Positions 16,870 to 25,522 of a stretch of DNA of 64,000 bases are shown piece after piece. Under the pieces are notes generated by a model. It searched no databases, had not been told where the DNA came from, and was given only the letters and a program-made list of their open reading frames with translations. The stretch covers positions 46,170 through 110,169 of the forward strand of contig CAYOAL010000015.1 in the NCBI GenBank assembly GCA_964401935.1, written 5' to 3'. The position numbers and the translations under genes were made by a program. Source of the stretch: JAPYTK01 sp964401935. Its GTDB lineage: Bacteria; Myxococcota_A; Polyangia; Polyangiales; Polyangiaceae. Every line of letters begins with the position of its first letter. Positions within the stretch are counted from its first letter, which is position 1.

Positions 16870-17588
16870 GCGACACTCCGAAGCTCTCCGTCATCGCTCC
16901 CTGCTACAACGAGCAGGACAACGTCGCGCTGCTGGTAAACCGAACCCTCGCCACCTTCGACACGATGGACATCCCGGCCGAGCTGGTGCTGGTCGACGAC
17001 GGGAGCGCCGACGCCACCTGGCAGCGCATCGAGGAAGCGATGGCCGACAATCCCCGGGTTCGCGCCGCGAGGCACGCAAAGAACCGCGGCATCGAGGGCG
17101 GCTGGCGCACCGGCATCGCCACCGCCCGTGGCGAGCTCTTGTGCCTCATCGACTCGGATCTGCAGAATCAGCCCGAGGACATCGCGCGGCTCTACCGGGC
17201 CTACGTGGAGCGCGGCCCCGATCTCGTGCAGGCGGTGAGAAACCCCAAGGGCGACAAGACCCGGCTCGCGTTCAGCCGTGCGCTCAACCACATCCTCAAC
17301 GTGACGTTCGGCATGAAGCTCCGCGACAACAAGTCGGGCTTCATCCTGTGCGAACGCCGTGTCCTCGAGACGATCCTCGAGCATCGCTTCGACTACCGCT
17401 ACTACCAGAGCTTCATCGGCTGTTCGGCCGGCGTGCACGGCTACCGCGTGGCCGAGGTGGACACCGACTTCGCGCCGCGCCACGCCGGCGTGTCGTTCCT
17501 CAGCAACTTCCCGATCCGCGTGTCGCTCCGGATCCTCGTCGAGCTGGCAAAGTTCCGCATCGAGACCCTCGACCGCAAGAGTCGCTGA
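16866..17588 (+). CDS. Family 2 glycosyltransferase (polyprenyl-phosphate sugar transferase type)
   Basis: A 240-residue protein overlapping asnB by four bases. It has the GT-A start LSVIAPCYNEQDNV, LVDDGSADATW, and IDSDLQNQPED, which carries the metal-binding DxD-type motif followed by QNQPED as in dolichol/undecaprenyl-phosphate mannosyltransferase-like enzymes. No C-terminal membrane segments are seen, so it is the short soluble form. It probably charges a lipid carrier with a sugar for the membrane protein encoded downstream (inference). A longer in-frame start inside asnB is not favoured. Confidence 0.88.
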   Translation: MSDTPKLSVIAPCYNEQDNVALLVNRTLATFDTMDIPAELVLVDDGSADATWQRIEEAMADNPRVRAARHAKNRGIEGGWRTGIATARGELLCLIDSDLQNQPEDIARLYRAYVERGPDLVQAVRNPKGDKTRLAFSRALNHILNVTFGMKLRDNKSGFILCERRVLETILEHRFDYRYYQSFIGCSAGVHGYRVAEVDTDFAPRHAGVSFLSNFPIRVSLRILVELAKFRIETLDRKSR

Positions 17589-17692
17589 CCCGCTGCGGTC
17601 GGGGCGCGACGGCCCCATCGCCCGTCCCGTGAAAGCGGGGTTATTCGTCGCTTGTGCCACCGCCGGGCGAAAATGAGGTAGAGCAGCGGTGG

Positions 17693-19411
17693 ATGGTAGC
17701 CCTCCGCGCAGCGTTCAGCCGATGGTGGTCGTCCCCGAGCGGCGAGAGGGAGCTCCCGGGGGCGGCCGCCCTCCGCTACTTCCTCCGGCGCGAGGACGTG
17801 AGCTTCATCGTCCACTGCCTGTTCTTGCTCGCGCTCCTCACCGTGGTGCGCCCGATGTTCAGCGCCCCCGTGTCGGCCCAGACCTACGAGGCGACCAGTG
17901 TGGTGTGGGAGCTCGTCGTCCGCGACTACGAGGCGCTCATCCGCGCCGCCAAACGGCAAGACCCAGCCATGCCGCGCCTCTTGTGGCTCGTGGTGCCCAC
18001 CGTCGCGCTCGCGCTCTCGCGGCGCCACGTCCGCTGGACGAACTGGGAGGCGGGCAACTCGCTCCGCAACCTGGTGATGACCATCGCGGTCATCATGGCG
18101 TGGGCCGCCTCCACGTTCGACTACCACATGTACCTCGACCGAGGGCACGCCTTCGATCGCATGCTCGTGGTGGCCCTCGCCGCCCTCGCCTTTCGCTATC
18201 CGCTCGCCATCCCGCCCCTCACCGCCCTCATCATCATCATGCTCCGCGAGGCCATGGTGCCGGTGCGGCTCGACGACTTCGACTGGCGCCCCGTGGGCGA
18301 GGTGCTGATCGTGTTCTCGTGCTTCGTGTGGGCGTCGTTCAAGCGCTCCGTCGACACCAAGCACTTCCTCGTGCTCGGCCTGGGCGCCCTCGCGTCGTAC
18401 TACTACGCCGCCGGCTACGTGAAGCTCTTCTACGGACCCCGGACGCTGTCGTGGCTCGAAGACAACCACCTCTCCAACCTGTTCGTCACCAGCTACGTGT
18501 GGGGGTGGCTGAGCTTCATCCCCGAGGGCGTCATGCTCGCCGTGGGCGGCTTCGTTCGGCGCTTCGACTACGCGCTCGGAGTGTTCACGTTGGTGGTGGA
18601 GCTCGGGGCCGTGCTCTACGTGGCGCACCCCCGCATCACCCGCCTCTGGCTGTGGGGGGTGGTGCTCCTGCACCTCGGCATCTTCGCCTTCTCCGGCGTC
18701 TTCTTCTGGAAGTGGATCGTCGCCGACGTCGCGTTCTGGCTGTTCCTGCGCCGTGGGGGCGACGCGATCCTCCGCCGGATCTGGCAGCACAAGTCCGTCG
18801 TCCTCTTCAGCGTCGCGCTGATCGTGCTCTCGCGCGACCGCGTCTACTACTTCCCGCAGACCGGGGTAGCCTGGTACGACACCTCCTTCGTCGAGCTCTA
18901 CCACCTCGTGGCGGTGGGCGAGAGCGGACAGCGCTACCTGATCGATCCGTCGACCGTGGCGCCGATGGAGATGCGGATCACCCAGGGGCACCTCTGCACG
19001 GTGACGAATGAGCGCTTCTTCACCGCGGTGTACGGGACCACCGGGAACCTCCGCCTCCACCAAGCGTTCGAAGACTTCCAGACCCGTGAGGAAGTGGAGC
19101 GGTACATCGAACGGAACGGCTCCAGCTGCTACAAGGCGAAGCACGCGGCCACGATCGAGCAGCTCTTGCCACGCTACTTCGGCAACATCAATCGGGCCGG
19201 CGGCAAGCGCCACACCTGGCTCCGCTGGATCAACCGACCGACGCACCTGTGGATCTTCGAGCGGCCGCAACCGTGGCCCGAGCCCTTACCGCTGTTCGAA
19301 GCCCAAGAGCGCACGACCGCCATCCAGTTCTGGCGTGAGCGCGTTTGGCATCACGACGGCCAGATCCATCGCTTCGGCGTGAAGCAGATCTACGAGCACG
19401 CGATCCCTTGA
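17693..19411 (+). CDS. Polytopic membrane protein, HTTM-like, with soluble C-terminus
   Basis: About 572 residues. It has a series of hydrophobic segments from residue 40 to about 400 (for example FIVHCLFLLALLTVV, LVVALAALAF, GVVLLHLGIFAF), followed by about 180 residues of soluble sequence. The stretch AAGYVKLFYG...W with a later HLGIFAFSGVFFWKW recalls HTTM proteins (vitamin K carboxylase-like membrane domain), but the catalytic Lys cannot be confirmed by eye. It follows the glycosyltransferase gene by about 100 bases. The ATG at 17693 follows GAGGTAG; a GTG at 17654 would add 13 residues. Confidence 0.7.
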   Translation: MVALRAAFSRWWSSPSGERELPGAAALRYFLRREDVSFIVHCLFLLALLTVVRPMFSAPVSAQTYEATSVVWELVVRDYEALIRAAKRQDPAMPRLLWLVVPTVALALSRRHVRWTNWEAGNSLRNLVMTIAVIMAWAASTFDYHMYLDRGHAFDRMLVVALAALAFRYPLAIPPLTALIIIMLREAMVPVRLDDFDWRPVGEVLIVFSCFVWASFKRSVDTKHFLVLGLGALASYYYAAGYVKLFYGPRTLSWLEDNHLSNLFVTSYVWGWLSFIPEGVMLAVGGFVRRFDYALGVFTLVVELGAVLYVAHPRITRLWLWGVVLLHLGIFAFSGVFFWKWIVADVAFWLFLRRGGDAILRRIWQHKSVVLFSVALIVLSRDRVYYFPQTGVAWYDTSFVELYHLVAVGESGQRYLIDPSTVAPMEMRITQGHLCTVTNERFFTAVYGTTGNLRLHQAFEDFQTREEVERYIERNGSSCYKAKHAATIEQLLPRYFGNINRAGGKRHTWLRWINRPTHLWIFERPQPWPEPLPLFEAQERTTAIQFWRERVWHHDGQIHRFGVKQIYEHAIP

Positions 19412-19456
19412 CGCTCCGCGCGGCGCGCGCCCTCCGCGCCGGCCGAGACACCGCGA

Positions 19457-20371
19457 TCAGCTCGCCCACGGATCGCGGAGGGGAGGCTCGGGGCTCGGCG
19501 GGCCGATGAGCGCAGGAGGACGGCGACCGGGGACGATGAGCGGGGCGCGGTCGTAGCGGTTCTCGCGATAGTCGCGGAAGGGGTTGTAGGGGCACACCCG
19601 CTCCGGGAGATCGGCGAGCGCCTTGGCGAGGGTGGGGATGTCGCGGAAGAAGCCCTCGATGTAGCGGTGTTGGAGCCGCAGGTAAGGATGGTCGAGGCCG
19701 CGGGTGTTGCGCTCGAGGCGCATGCGAGTCTGCACCTCGTAGGCGGTGTGGAGCGGGATGCGGCGTTGGGAGTTGTACATGTTCATGATGACGGTCGCGT
19801 AAAACTCCTCGGTATTCTCCATGTGCCACACCTCGGTGCGGTCGTCGCCGAAGCGATGGGTGATCGCGACGCCCCAGGCGTTGCGAACGGCGTGCACCAT
19901 CTCGTGCACGAAGACCGCGTCGGCATAGAGGGGGGCCCAGTCGCCGGGCCCGATGGGCGCGTTGGTCGCGTCGAAGTCGCTCGGGGTGTAGCCGATGTAC
20001 GACGGGGTGCCGCGGCCCGTGCCCACGTCGTTTCGCGCGGTGAGCAGGCCGGTGTCGTCCCACGCGGTGGTGGGGTCGTCTTGGGGAATGCGGGCGCGCT
20101 CGCCGCGCGGGAGGGCGTCGAACCCATTCATCGCCACGGTCGAGGCGGTGCCGCCGCGCCAGTCGCGGAAGGGCTTCACCACCACGAAGTGACGCTGATG
20201 CGCTTCGACGAGGCGCGGCACCTCGAAGCCACGCACGAAGGTGCGGATGATGTTGACCACCGCGTTCACGTAGGCGTGGGGGTTGAAGCTCGCAGGCGCT
20301 CCCTGCGGTGGCGGGTCGCCGTACACGAGGAACATGCCCACGCGGTCCATGGCGCGCGCGGGCTCGGTCAT
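19457..20371 (-). CDS. HExxH metalloprotease-like type VI cargo protein
   Basis: A 304-residue protein whose ATG overlaps the stop of the 167-residue gene by four bases. It carries a zincin motif HEMVH at residues 156-160 and a likely third-ligand region ENTEEFYA around residues 185-192. This arrangement resembles effector peptidases of the M91 type. It is the last gene in the VgrG/PAAR run, so delivery by type VI secretion is inferred from context. The C-terminus is Pro-rich. No gene that could be its immunity partner follows; the next gene downstream is convergent. No signal peptide is present. Confidence 0.72.
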   Translation of the reverse strand: MTEPARAMDRVGMFLVYGDPPPQGAPASFNPHAYVNAVVNIIRTFVRGFEVPRLVEAHQRHFVVVKPFRDWRGGTASTVAMNGFDALPRGERARIPQDDPTTAWDDTGLLTARNDVGTGRGTPSYIGYTPSDFDATNAPIGPGDWAPLYADAVFVHEMVHAVRNAWGVAITHRFGDDRTEVWHMENTEEFYATVIMNMYNSQRRIPLHTAYEVQTRMRLERNTRGLDHPYLRLQHRYIEGFFRDIPTLAKALADLPERVCPYNPFRDYRENRYDRAPLIVPGRRPPALIGPPSPEPPLRDPWAS

Positions 20372-20871
20372 GACCGCACCCACGCGAAGTACTCGGCACC
20401 CACGTGCTCGTAGTACGGGAGGAGCGGCTTCTTGGCGATGCGCGCGAAGAGGTTGTCGTGCTCCTCGAGGAGGGCGCGTGTCTCCGCATCGAGCGTCGCC
20501 ACCGTGTCGTGATCGCGAAAGGCCGCCCACACCCGCGGCGCGATCGCGAGGAAGCGGTCGTGCTCGGCCCAGTACGTCTCACCGTCCACCTCGAGACCGA
20601 AGCCCTGCACCACCGTGTCGGGCGCCGCCTCGACGCCGAAGTCGCGCGGCACCCGCGCCTCCCTCGCCACCACGTCGCCGCGCTCGGGATCGACGATCCA
20701 GACCGCGCACGGTGGCACGAGCTCCTCCACCCCGCTGCGCACGGTCTCGCCATACTCCATGAAGACCACCACGAGCCCCCCCGCCTTCTGCGGCAGCGGC
20801 AGGGCCAACGCCGGCCCGCCGTTGGCCAGCTTCGCCTGCAGGTTCGCTTCGAGCATTCTCGCGTCGATCAT
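20368..20871 (-). CDS. Unknown protein in type VI cargo operon; adaptor or immunity candidate
   Basis: A 167-residue protein, probably soluble, between the PAAR fusion and the metalloprotease gene. It begins one base beyond the PAAR stop and overlaps the next start by four bases. It has a beta-rich N-terminal half (GGLVVVFMEYGETVRSGVEELVPPCAVWIVD) and a helical C-terminal half. No known adaptor family (DUF2169, DUF4123, Eag) is recognised. By position it could neutralise the papain-like toxin or load an effector; the sequence does not decide. Confidence 0.7.
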   Translation of the reverse strand: MIDARMLEANLQAKLANGGPALALPLPQKAGGLVVVFMEYGETVRSGVEELVPPCAVWIVDPERGDVVAREARVPRDFGVEAAPDTVVQGFGLEVDGETYWAEHDRFLAIAPRVWAAFRDHDTVATLDAETRALLEEHDNLFARIAKKPLLPYYEHVGAEYFAWVRS

Positions 20872-20872
20872 G

Positions 20873-21760
20873 TCAGCCCCATATCGGTTCGTCGGTGATC
20901 ACCATCCTGCCGTTGGGCTTGAGCGAGCGCTCGAAGCGGTCGACGGGATAGCGCACCAGGCAGTTGCGGTCGGCGCGACCGGTGTCGTTGGCGATGATGG
21001 CGGCTGGCCGTCCGTTCTCGTCAAACGCCACGCCCACCACGGTGATGGCGTGGCCTCCGGAGGTGGAGTCGTTCCAGAGGCGCCCCGCGTCGTGCTCGGT
21101 GATGACGCCCCGACCCTCCGCGATAGCCTGGGCGATGCGCCCCACGGTGTCGTCGTTCTGTCCGCCGGGCACCACCTGGGCGGGGACACCGTTCCGCGCC
21201 ATGGTGTCGCGGTTACCATCGAGCGAGCTCGAGCCGTGTTGCGAAGGGACGGGGCTGGCGCCGGCCTCACCGTGGGCGATGGCGTCATCGAGCACCTCCA
21301 TCTCCCCGAGCGGCGGCTGCCCGTCGTTGCCCCGGCTGCGGTTGATGAGCTGACGCGACGACTCGACCCCGCAGTTGCCACGGCTCTGCTGCGTGCTCCC
21401 CGAGGTCCTCCCGGTGGCGGCCTCCTGGCAGGTCTCGAGCGCGCCCCGCAGGTTGCCGAGGCGACCGCCACGGGTCGGCCCACCGATGAAGACGGTCGCC
21501 GCGAGCGGCGGCACGAGGGCGCCGCCGTGGAGGCTGAGATCGGTCTCGCGAGCGGCGAGACGGTGGTGAGCCCGCACCGTGCCCGAGCCCGTCACCATCG
21601 CGTCGGGGGGCCCCACGCAGATCGCGCGGTCGCCGACCACGATGAGCGGGCGCCCCTCCACGAGGATGGTGGGGGCGTTGGCACCCACGAGCGGTCCCCC
21701 CCCGTGGGCGGGGCAGGGGTGCGGGTCGAGGAGGCGTGCCGCCGGTTTGAGGTCGCTCAT
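20873..21760 (-). CDS. PAAR (DUF4150-like) protein fused to papain-like cysteine peptidase
   Basis: A 295-residue protein. Residues 1-95 match PAAR-like spike tips (PHPCPAHGGGPLVG, GDRAICVGPPD, VFIGGPTRGG). The rest resembles a C39/papain-like peptidase: Cys130 in GNCGVESS, His237 in GGHAITVVGVAFD, and Asn258/Asp259 in IANDTG supply a plausible catalytic triad. The stop of this gene is one base before the 167-residue gene start; VgrG stops one base before its own ATG. It is likely a toxic tip carried on the VgrG trimer. Triad assignment is by pattern and family knowledge; activity is inferred. Confidence 0.85.
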   Translation of the reverse strand: MSDLKPAARLLDPHPCPAHGGGPLVGANAPTILVEGRPLIVVGDRAICVGPPDAMVTGSGTVRAHHRLAARETDLSLHGGALVPPLAATVFIGGPTRGGRLGNLRGALETCQEAATGRTSGSTQQSRGNCGVESSRQLINRSRGNDGQPPLGEMEVLDDAIAHGEAGASPVPSQHGSSSLDGNRDTMARNGVPAQVVPGGQNDDTVGRIAQAIAEGRGVITEHDAGRLWNDSTSGGHAITVVGVAFDENGRPAAIIANDTGRADRNCLVRYPVDRFERSLKPNGRMVITDEPIWG

Positions 21761-21761
21761 G

Positions 21762-23735
21762 TCAGCAGTTCAGCTTGATGATGCCGCCGCGGATGTCGGT
21801 CTCCGAGGTGGCGTCGACGTGAACGGTGCGTGACGACTCGACGCGCACGTCCGACACGGCGGAGAGCTCGATCGTGTTGGCGGCGAGGATGATGCGATCT
21901 CCCTCGAGGGTGATGGCCGCGCCCCGCCCGGTGTGGAGCTCGATCTTGTCGCGCAACATGCGTACAAAGGCGATGCCGTTCTGGAGCTCGATCTTGCCGT
22001 TCTCGCAGGTGACGACGGTGTCGCCGTCGGCCACCTCGACGGTCTTGTCGCCGTGGCGCACCACGAGCTCGTCGCCGTGCCCGATCGACTCGGTCCGCTT
22101 GCCACCGACGCTCACCGACTGCGCCCCACCCACGCGAACGCGCTCGTTGCGTCGCACGCGCAGGCCGTGGTCGTGCCCCACCTCCTCGTCGAGATCGCGC
22201 TCGGCGTGCAGGTAGATCTGCTCCGAGCCCGCCTTGTCCTCGAAGCGCAGCTCGTTGAAGCCCTCGCTGTTCGGCGTGGAGCGGCTGCGCCAACAGCTGA
22301 CGGTCTCGTTGTCGGGGAGCGCGTAGGGAACGCGGCTCGTCGCGTTGTAGAGGCGGCCCACCACCACCGGCTGATCGGGATTGCCGCCGAGGAAGCTCAC
22401 CAGCACCTCCTGGCCCACGCGCGGGATGGCCATCATGCCGAAGCCGCCGCCGGCCCAGCCCTGGCTGACGCGCAGCCAACACGAGCTCCGCTCATCGTGA
22501 CCGCCATGTCGATCCCAGTGGAACTGCACGCGCACGCGGCCGTGCTCGTCGGTGTAAATCTCGTCGCCCGCAGGTCCGACCACGACCGCGCTCTCGATGC
22601 CGTGGATTCGTGGCGCACGCGTCTCGGCCGGCGGGCGGTAGGGCTCGGAGCCGAACACCGCCTGCCCGGTGATATGGAGGGGATGGTCGAACGAGCCCAA
22701 GATCGCCAGCTCGGTGACGAGCAGCTGCTGGTCGGCGCCGAGGTCGCTCCGGGGGTGCCCCTCCAGGGTGAACACGGTGCCGGCCCGCAAGTCGACGGCG
22801 GTGGTGCTGAAGCTCACGGTGCGGCGCGACGCGCGGTGTTGCTCGAGACCGATTCGCGCGAGGCGCGCCCCGTGGCGCTCGTCGGAGCGGGCCACCCCCA
22901 GGTCGTCGGCCACGCGGGTGTCGCCGGCAGGGTGGCCTTCGGTGGTGAAGGCCCCCGGATGGTACCCATACACCTCGAGGCGCTGTTCGAGCTCGCTCCC
23001 TGCTTGGGTCTCGGCGGCGAGGACGTAGCGCGTGGCGCGACGGAAGTCGACGTCGCGGATGCGGTGGCGTCCGCTCCGCAAGCGCGTCGCCACGCGTACG
23101 TCGCTCACTTGGGCCTCGCGCGTGCGCTCGGCGCCGTGGGCCACCCACGGCAGGGGCGGCGTTCGCGCCTGCCGCGACAGAGGGGCGTCGTCGAGCACGA
23201 CGCGGGTCAGGTCGGCGTCGTGCTCGAACGTGTAGGTGATGCCTGCGCTCTCGAGCAGCCGCTCCACGAAGGAGAGATCGGTCTCGCCGTATTGCACCCG
23301 GTACTCGAACGGCGGGTGAGCGTCGGGATCGATCCGCCACCGGTGCTCGACGCCCCACTCATCGAGCAGCGTCGTCACGATCTGGCGCACGTTCTGGTGC
23401 TGGAACACGCGGTGGTTGGAGCGGTAGCCAAGGAGCGACAAGCGGGGTCCGATGTGGAACACGTAGGTCGACAGGCCCGTCCCCTCCGACTCGAGCTGCT
23501 CGGCGAGGAGGCAGACCCCGTGATACCGGTGCGCGGCCGCCTCTCCACCCGAGCCCGACGCGCCATGGAGCTCCACGGTCGCCCGGGCCCCGCTGAGTGC
23601 CGCGATGTCGACGTCGGCGTTGCTACAGAGCGCGATCACCTCGATGTCGAACGGGGTGGAGAGCCGCTCATGCACTGAGCACTGGCGTACAGAGAAGGCG
23701 TCGGTGGCGCCCTCGAGCTCCATGGATAGCGTCAT
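21762..23735 (-). CDS. vgrG: Type VI secretion spike protein VgrG
   Basis: A 657-residue protein with the gp27-like N-terminal half, the gp5-like OB domain (VRVQFHWDRHGGHDERSSCWLRVSQGWAGGGFGMMAIPRVGQEVLVSFLGG is the diagnostic region at about residues 430-480) and a C-terminal beta-helix of repeated VRV/VGG/IEL units. It ends at IIKLNC without an added effector domain. VgrG trimers form the puncturing tip of the type VI apparatus. No tube, sheath or baseplate genes are in the window, so this is an orphan cargo module. Transcription runs into the PAAR fusion gene. Confidence 0.95.
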   Translation of the reverse strand: MTLSMELEGATDAFSVRQCSVHERLSTPFDIEVIALCSNADVDIAALSGARATVELHGASGSGGEAAAHRYHGVCLLAEQLESEGTGLSTYVFHIGPRLSLLGYRSNHRVFQHQNVRQIVTTLLDEWGVEHRWRIDPDAHPPFEYRVQYGETDLSFVERLLESAGITYTFEHDADLTRVVLDDAPLSRQARTPPLPWVAHGAERTREAQVSDVRVATRLRSGRHRIRDVDFRRATRYVLAAETQAGSELEQRLEVYGYHPGAFTTEGHPAGDTRVADDLGVARSDERHGARLARIGLEQHRASRRTVSFSTTAVDLRAGTVFTLEGHPRSDLGADQQLLVTELAILGSFDHPLHITGQAVFGSEPYRPPAETRAPRIHGIESAVVVGPAGDEIYTDEHGRVRVQFHWDRHGGHDERSSCWLRVSQGWAGGGFGMMAIPRVGQEVLVSFLGGNPDQPVVVGRLYNATSRVPYALPDNETVSCWRSRSTPNSEGFNELRFEDKAGSEQIYLHAERDLDEEVGHDHGLRVRRNERVRVGGAQSVSVGGKRTESIGHGDELVVRHGDKTVEVADGDTVVTCENGKIELQNGIAFVRMLRDKIELHTGRGAAITLEGDRIILAANTIELSAVSDVRVESSRTVHVDATSETDIRGGIIKLNC

Positions 23736-24418
23736 CGTGTCGTGCTCCTCCTCGCCTCGAGGGCGCGTTGAAAGGCAGTCACCCAGCGCCGCTGCAGGGT
23801 CGGCTCCCGCACGAAGCGGGCCTGCCAGGCGCGATCGAAAGCGGCGAAGCTCTCGTCGTCGACGATTCCGTACGCGTCACGGCGCTCGGCCCACGCGGCC
23901 GGATACCGAGCGCGCCACGCCATGAGCTCGGCGTAGTGCTCGAGCGTGAGCGATCGCGTCCCCACGCACACCACCGCATCGGGACCGCTCACGCCGTCGA
24001 AAGGAAGCGAGGCCGCGGCTCCAGCGCGCCCCGACGAGGTGAGGGGCGCCGTGCCCCCGAGCATCGGGTTGGGCTCGAGCGCGCTTCGCAGCGGAGGAGG
24101 CGCAGCCTGAGCGCCCGTGAAGGGCAGGGCCGAGACGCCATCGCGCTCCCGCTCGGCGTCATGCATGGTGATCTCCCCTTCGAGGGCGACGGCGCCGAGC
24201 GCCTCGGCGGCGCGCTCCACGCGCCGCCAGGTGTGAGCTGCATCGACACGGAGCGCGCGCCCCAGCTCGCGCAAGCAGGCCTGCACCAAACGCAGGTTCG
24301 CGGCGGTGACGGGGGCGCCGCCGAGGTGCGTCTCGGGGAACCGGCGCAGGGCCTCCTGCGACGCGTGGAAGAGCTGCGTGAGCAGCCACGCCTCGTACCG
24401 TGGGTCGTCGTGGCTCAT
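23732..24418 (-). CDS. LPF-motif protein of the type VI module
   Basis: A 228-residue protein immediately upstream of vgrG (4-bp overlap). It has an N-terminal helical part, then a Pro/Ala-rich middle with two copies of an (A/S)LPF motif (SALPFTG, ASLPFDG), and a C-terminal helical segment of the form LTLEHYAELMAWRARYPAAWAERRDAYG...WQARF. LPF motifs and this C-terminal pattern recur in Polyangiales proteins encoded near VgrG and DUF2169 (my recollection, not verified). It may link cargo to the spike. Confidence 0.7.
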   Translation of the reverse strand: MSHDDPRYEAWLLTQLFHASQEALRRFPETHLGGAPVTAANLRLVQACLRELGRALRVDAAHTWRRVERAAEALGAVALEGEITMHDAERERDGVSALPFTGAQAAPPPLRSALEPNPMLGGTAPLTSSGRAGAAASLPFDGVSGPDAVVCVGTRSLTLEHYAELMAWRARYPAAWAERRDAYGIVDDESFAAFDRAWQARFVREPTLQRRWVTAFQRALEARRSTTR

Positions 24419-24570
24419 CGCGCACGCACCTCTACCGGCGCGGCGACGCGGAGGGCGAACCCGTGGGAGTCGGCGACGAGCACGCGTAGAGGGTGGGCCC
24501 AGGCGGCCTCGCTCGCCTCATCCTTGAGGATGGGACTGGCGCCGAGAGGTCTGGGCGTGAGCCTCAGCAT
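24415..24570 (-). CDS. Possible small protein (51 residues) between methyltransferase and type VI genes
   Basis: A short frame starting MLRLTPRPLGASP. Its ATG overlaps the end of the methyltransferase gene by seven bases and its stop overlaps the next start by four bases, an arrangement common in real operons. No motif is recognised and the length gives little coding evidence. Confidence 0.4.
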   Translation of the reverse strand: MLRLTPRPLGASPILKDEASEAAWAHPLRVLVADSHGFALRVAAPVEVRAR

Positions 24571-25397
24571 TTTCGCGCGATGGCGAGGATGGAGGTGCCG
24601 AACGGGAGCCGAGCCCGCTCGAGCCAGGGGCGCTCGAAGGCGAGCACGAGCGACATCAGTCGATTGACCGGTGCGCTGCTCTGCCCCTCGACGAGCTCGG
24701 CCACGCCGGCGCCAGCCGGAGGAGCCACGAGATCGCGCGCGCGCCGCAGGCCTTTGACCCCGAGGGCGGCGAAGAACAGCGGCGAGAAGAAGTAGGTCGC
24801 GCGCTCCACGGCAAAGCCCGTTTGTTCGAGCAGCGCCGTGAGCTGGTCTCGGGTGTAGCGGCGCTTGTGTCGCTCCACGTCGTCCCACGGCGACCACAAG
24901 AACTGAAACGCGGGGACCGTGACCATCACGAAGCCATCCCGAGGGAGGGCGTCGTGGAGGTGACGCATGACCCCCACGTCGTCCGGGAGGTGTTCAATCA
25001 CGTCGAAGGCGAGCACCCCCGCGTACTCCAGCGCCGGCAGCGGCCGGGTGATGTCGAGACGCACGAACCGACGTCGCTTCACCGCAGCTCCGAGGCGGGC
25101 GCCTGCGCGCTCGGAGGCGATCTCGAGGGCCCGACCGAAGATGTCGGAGTAGTCCACCTCGAACCCGTTCGCGTTGAGGTGGGTCGCCACGGTGCCGATG
25201 CCACAGCCCACCTCGAGGAGAGGGCCCGGCGACGGCGCGAAGGCGCGCAGCTCCTCGAGGATGATCCTGCGGCGGTGCACGTGCCAGTAGTGGTGGTCCT
25301 CGATGCCGGTCCGATAGGCGAACTCGCCGCCATCGAAGTAGTCGCGCCCCTCCTCGTCGCCCCCCGCGCCGCCAACCCGATCTTCGTACACAGCCAC
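24564..25397 (-). CDS. Class I SAM-dependent methyltransferase
   Basis: A 277-residue protein with motif I LLEVGCGIGTVATHL, acidic post-I residues VDYSDIFG, and the FDVIEHLPDDVGVMRHLHDAL stretch found in the UbiE/methyltransferase 11 group. A C-terminal hydrophobic segment (FFSPLFFAALG) may associate with membrane. Its 3' end overlaps a small frame leading into the type VI cargo genes, so it may share their transcript, but a link in function is not evident. The start is the ATG shortly after a purine-rich stretch. Confidence 0.85.
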   Translation of the reverse strand: MAVYEDRVGGAGGDEEGRDYFDGGEFAYRTGIEDHHYWHVHRRRIILEELRAFAPSPGPLLEVGCGIGTVATHLNANGFEVDYSDIFGRALEIASERAGARLGAAVKRRRFVRLDITRPLPALEYAGVLAFDVIEHLPDDVGVMRHLHDALPRDGFVMVTVPAFQFLWSPWDDVERHKRRYTRDQLTALLEQTGFAVERATYFFSPLFFAALGVKGLRRARDLVAPPAGAGVAELVEGQSSAPVNRLMSLVLAFERPWLERARLPFGTSILAIARKC

Positions 25398-25522
25398 GAA
25401 GCACGGCTATCACGACGACTGCGCGGCCGACACCCGTCGACACCTGCGCCTTCGTCCCCTGGCAACGCCGGCACCACCGCCCCGACCGCGGCGGCGCGCG
25501 CTCGCGCGTGCACGCTGGCCGG

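Noticed and set aside
21933..23678. Plus-strand frame opposite vgrG
   Set aside because: VgrG on the minus strand is unambiguous; the opposite frame is a shadow.
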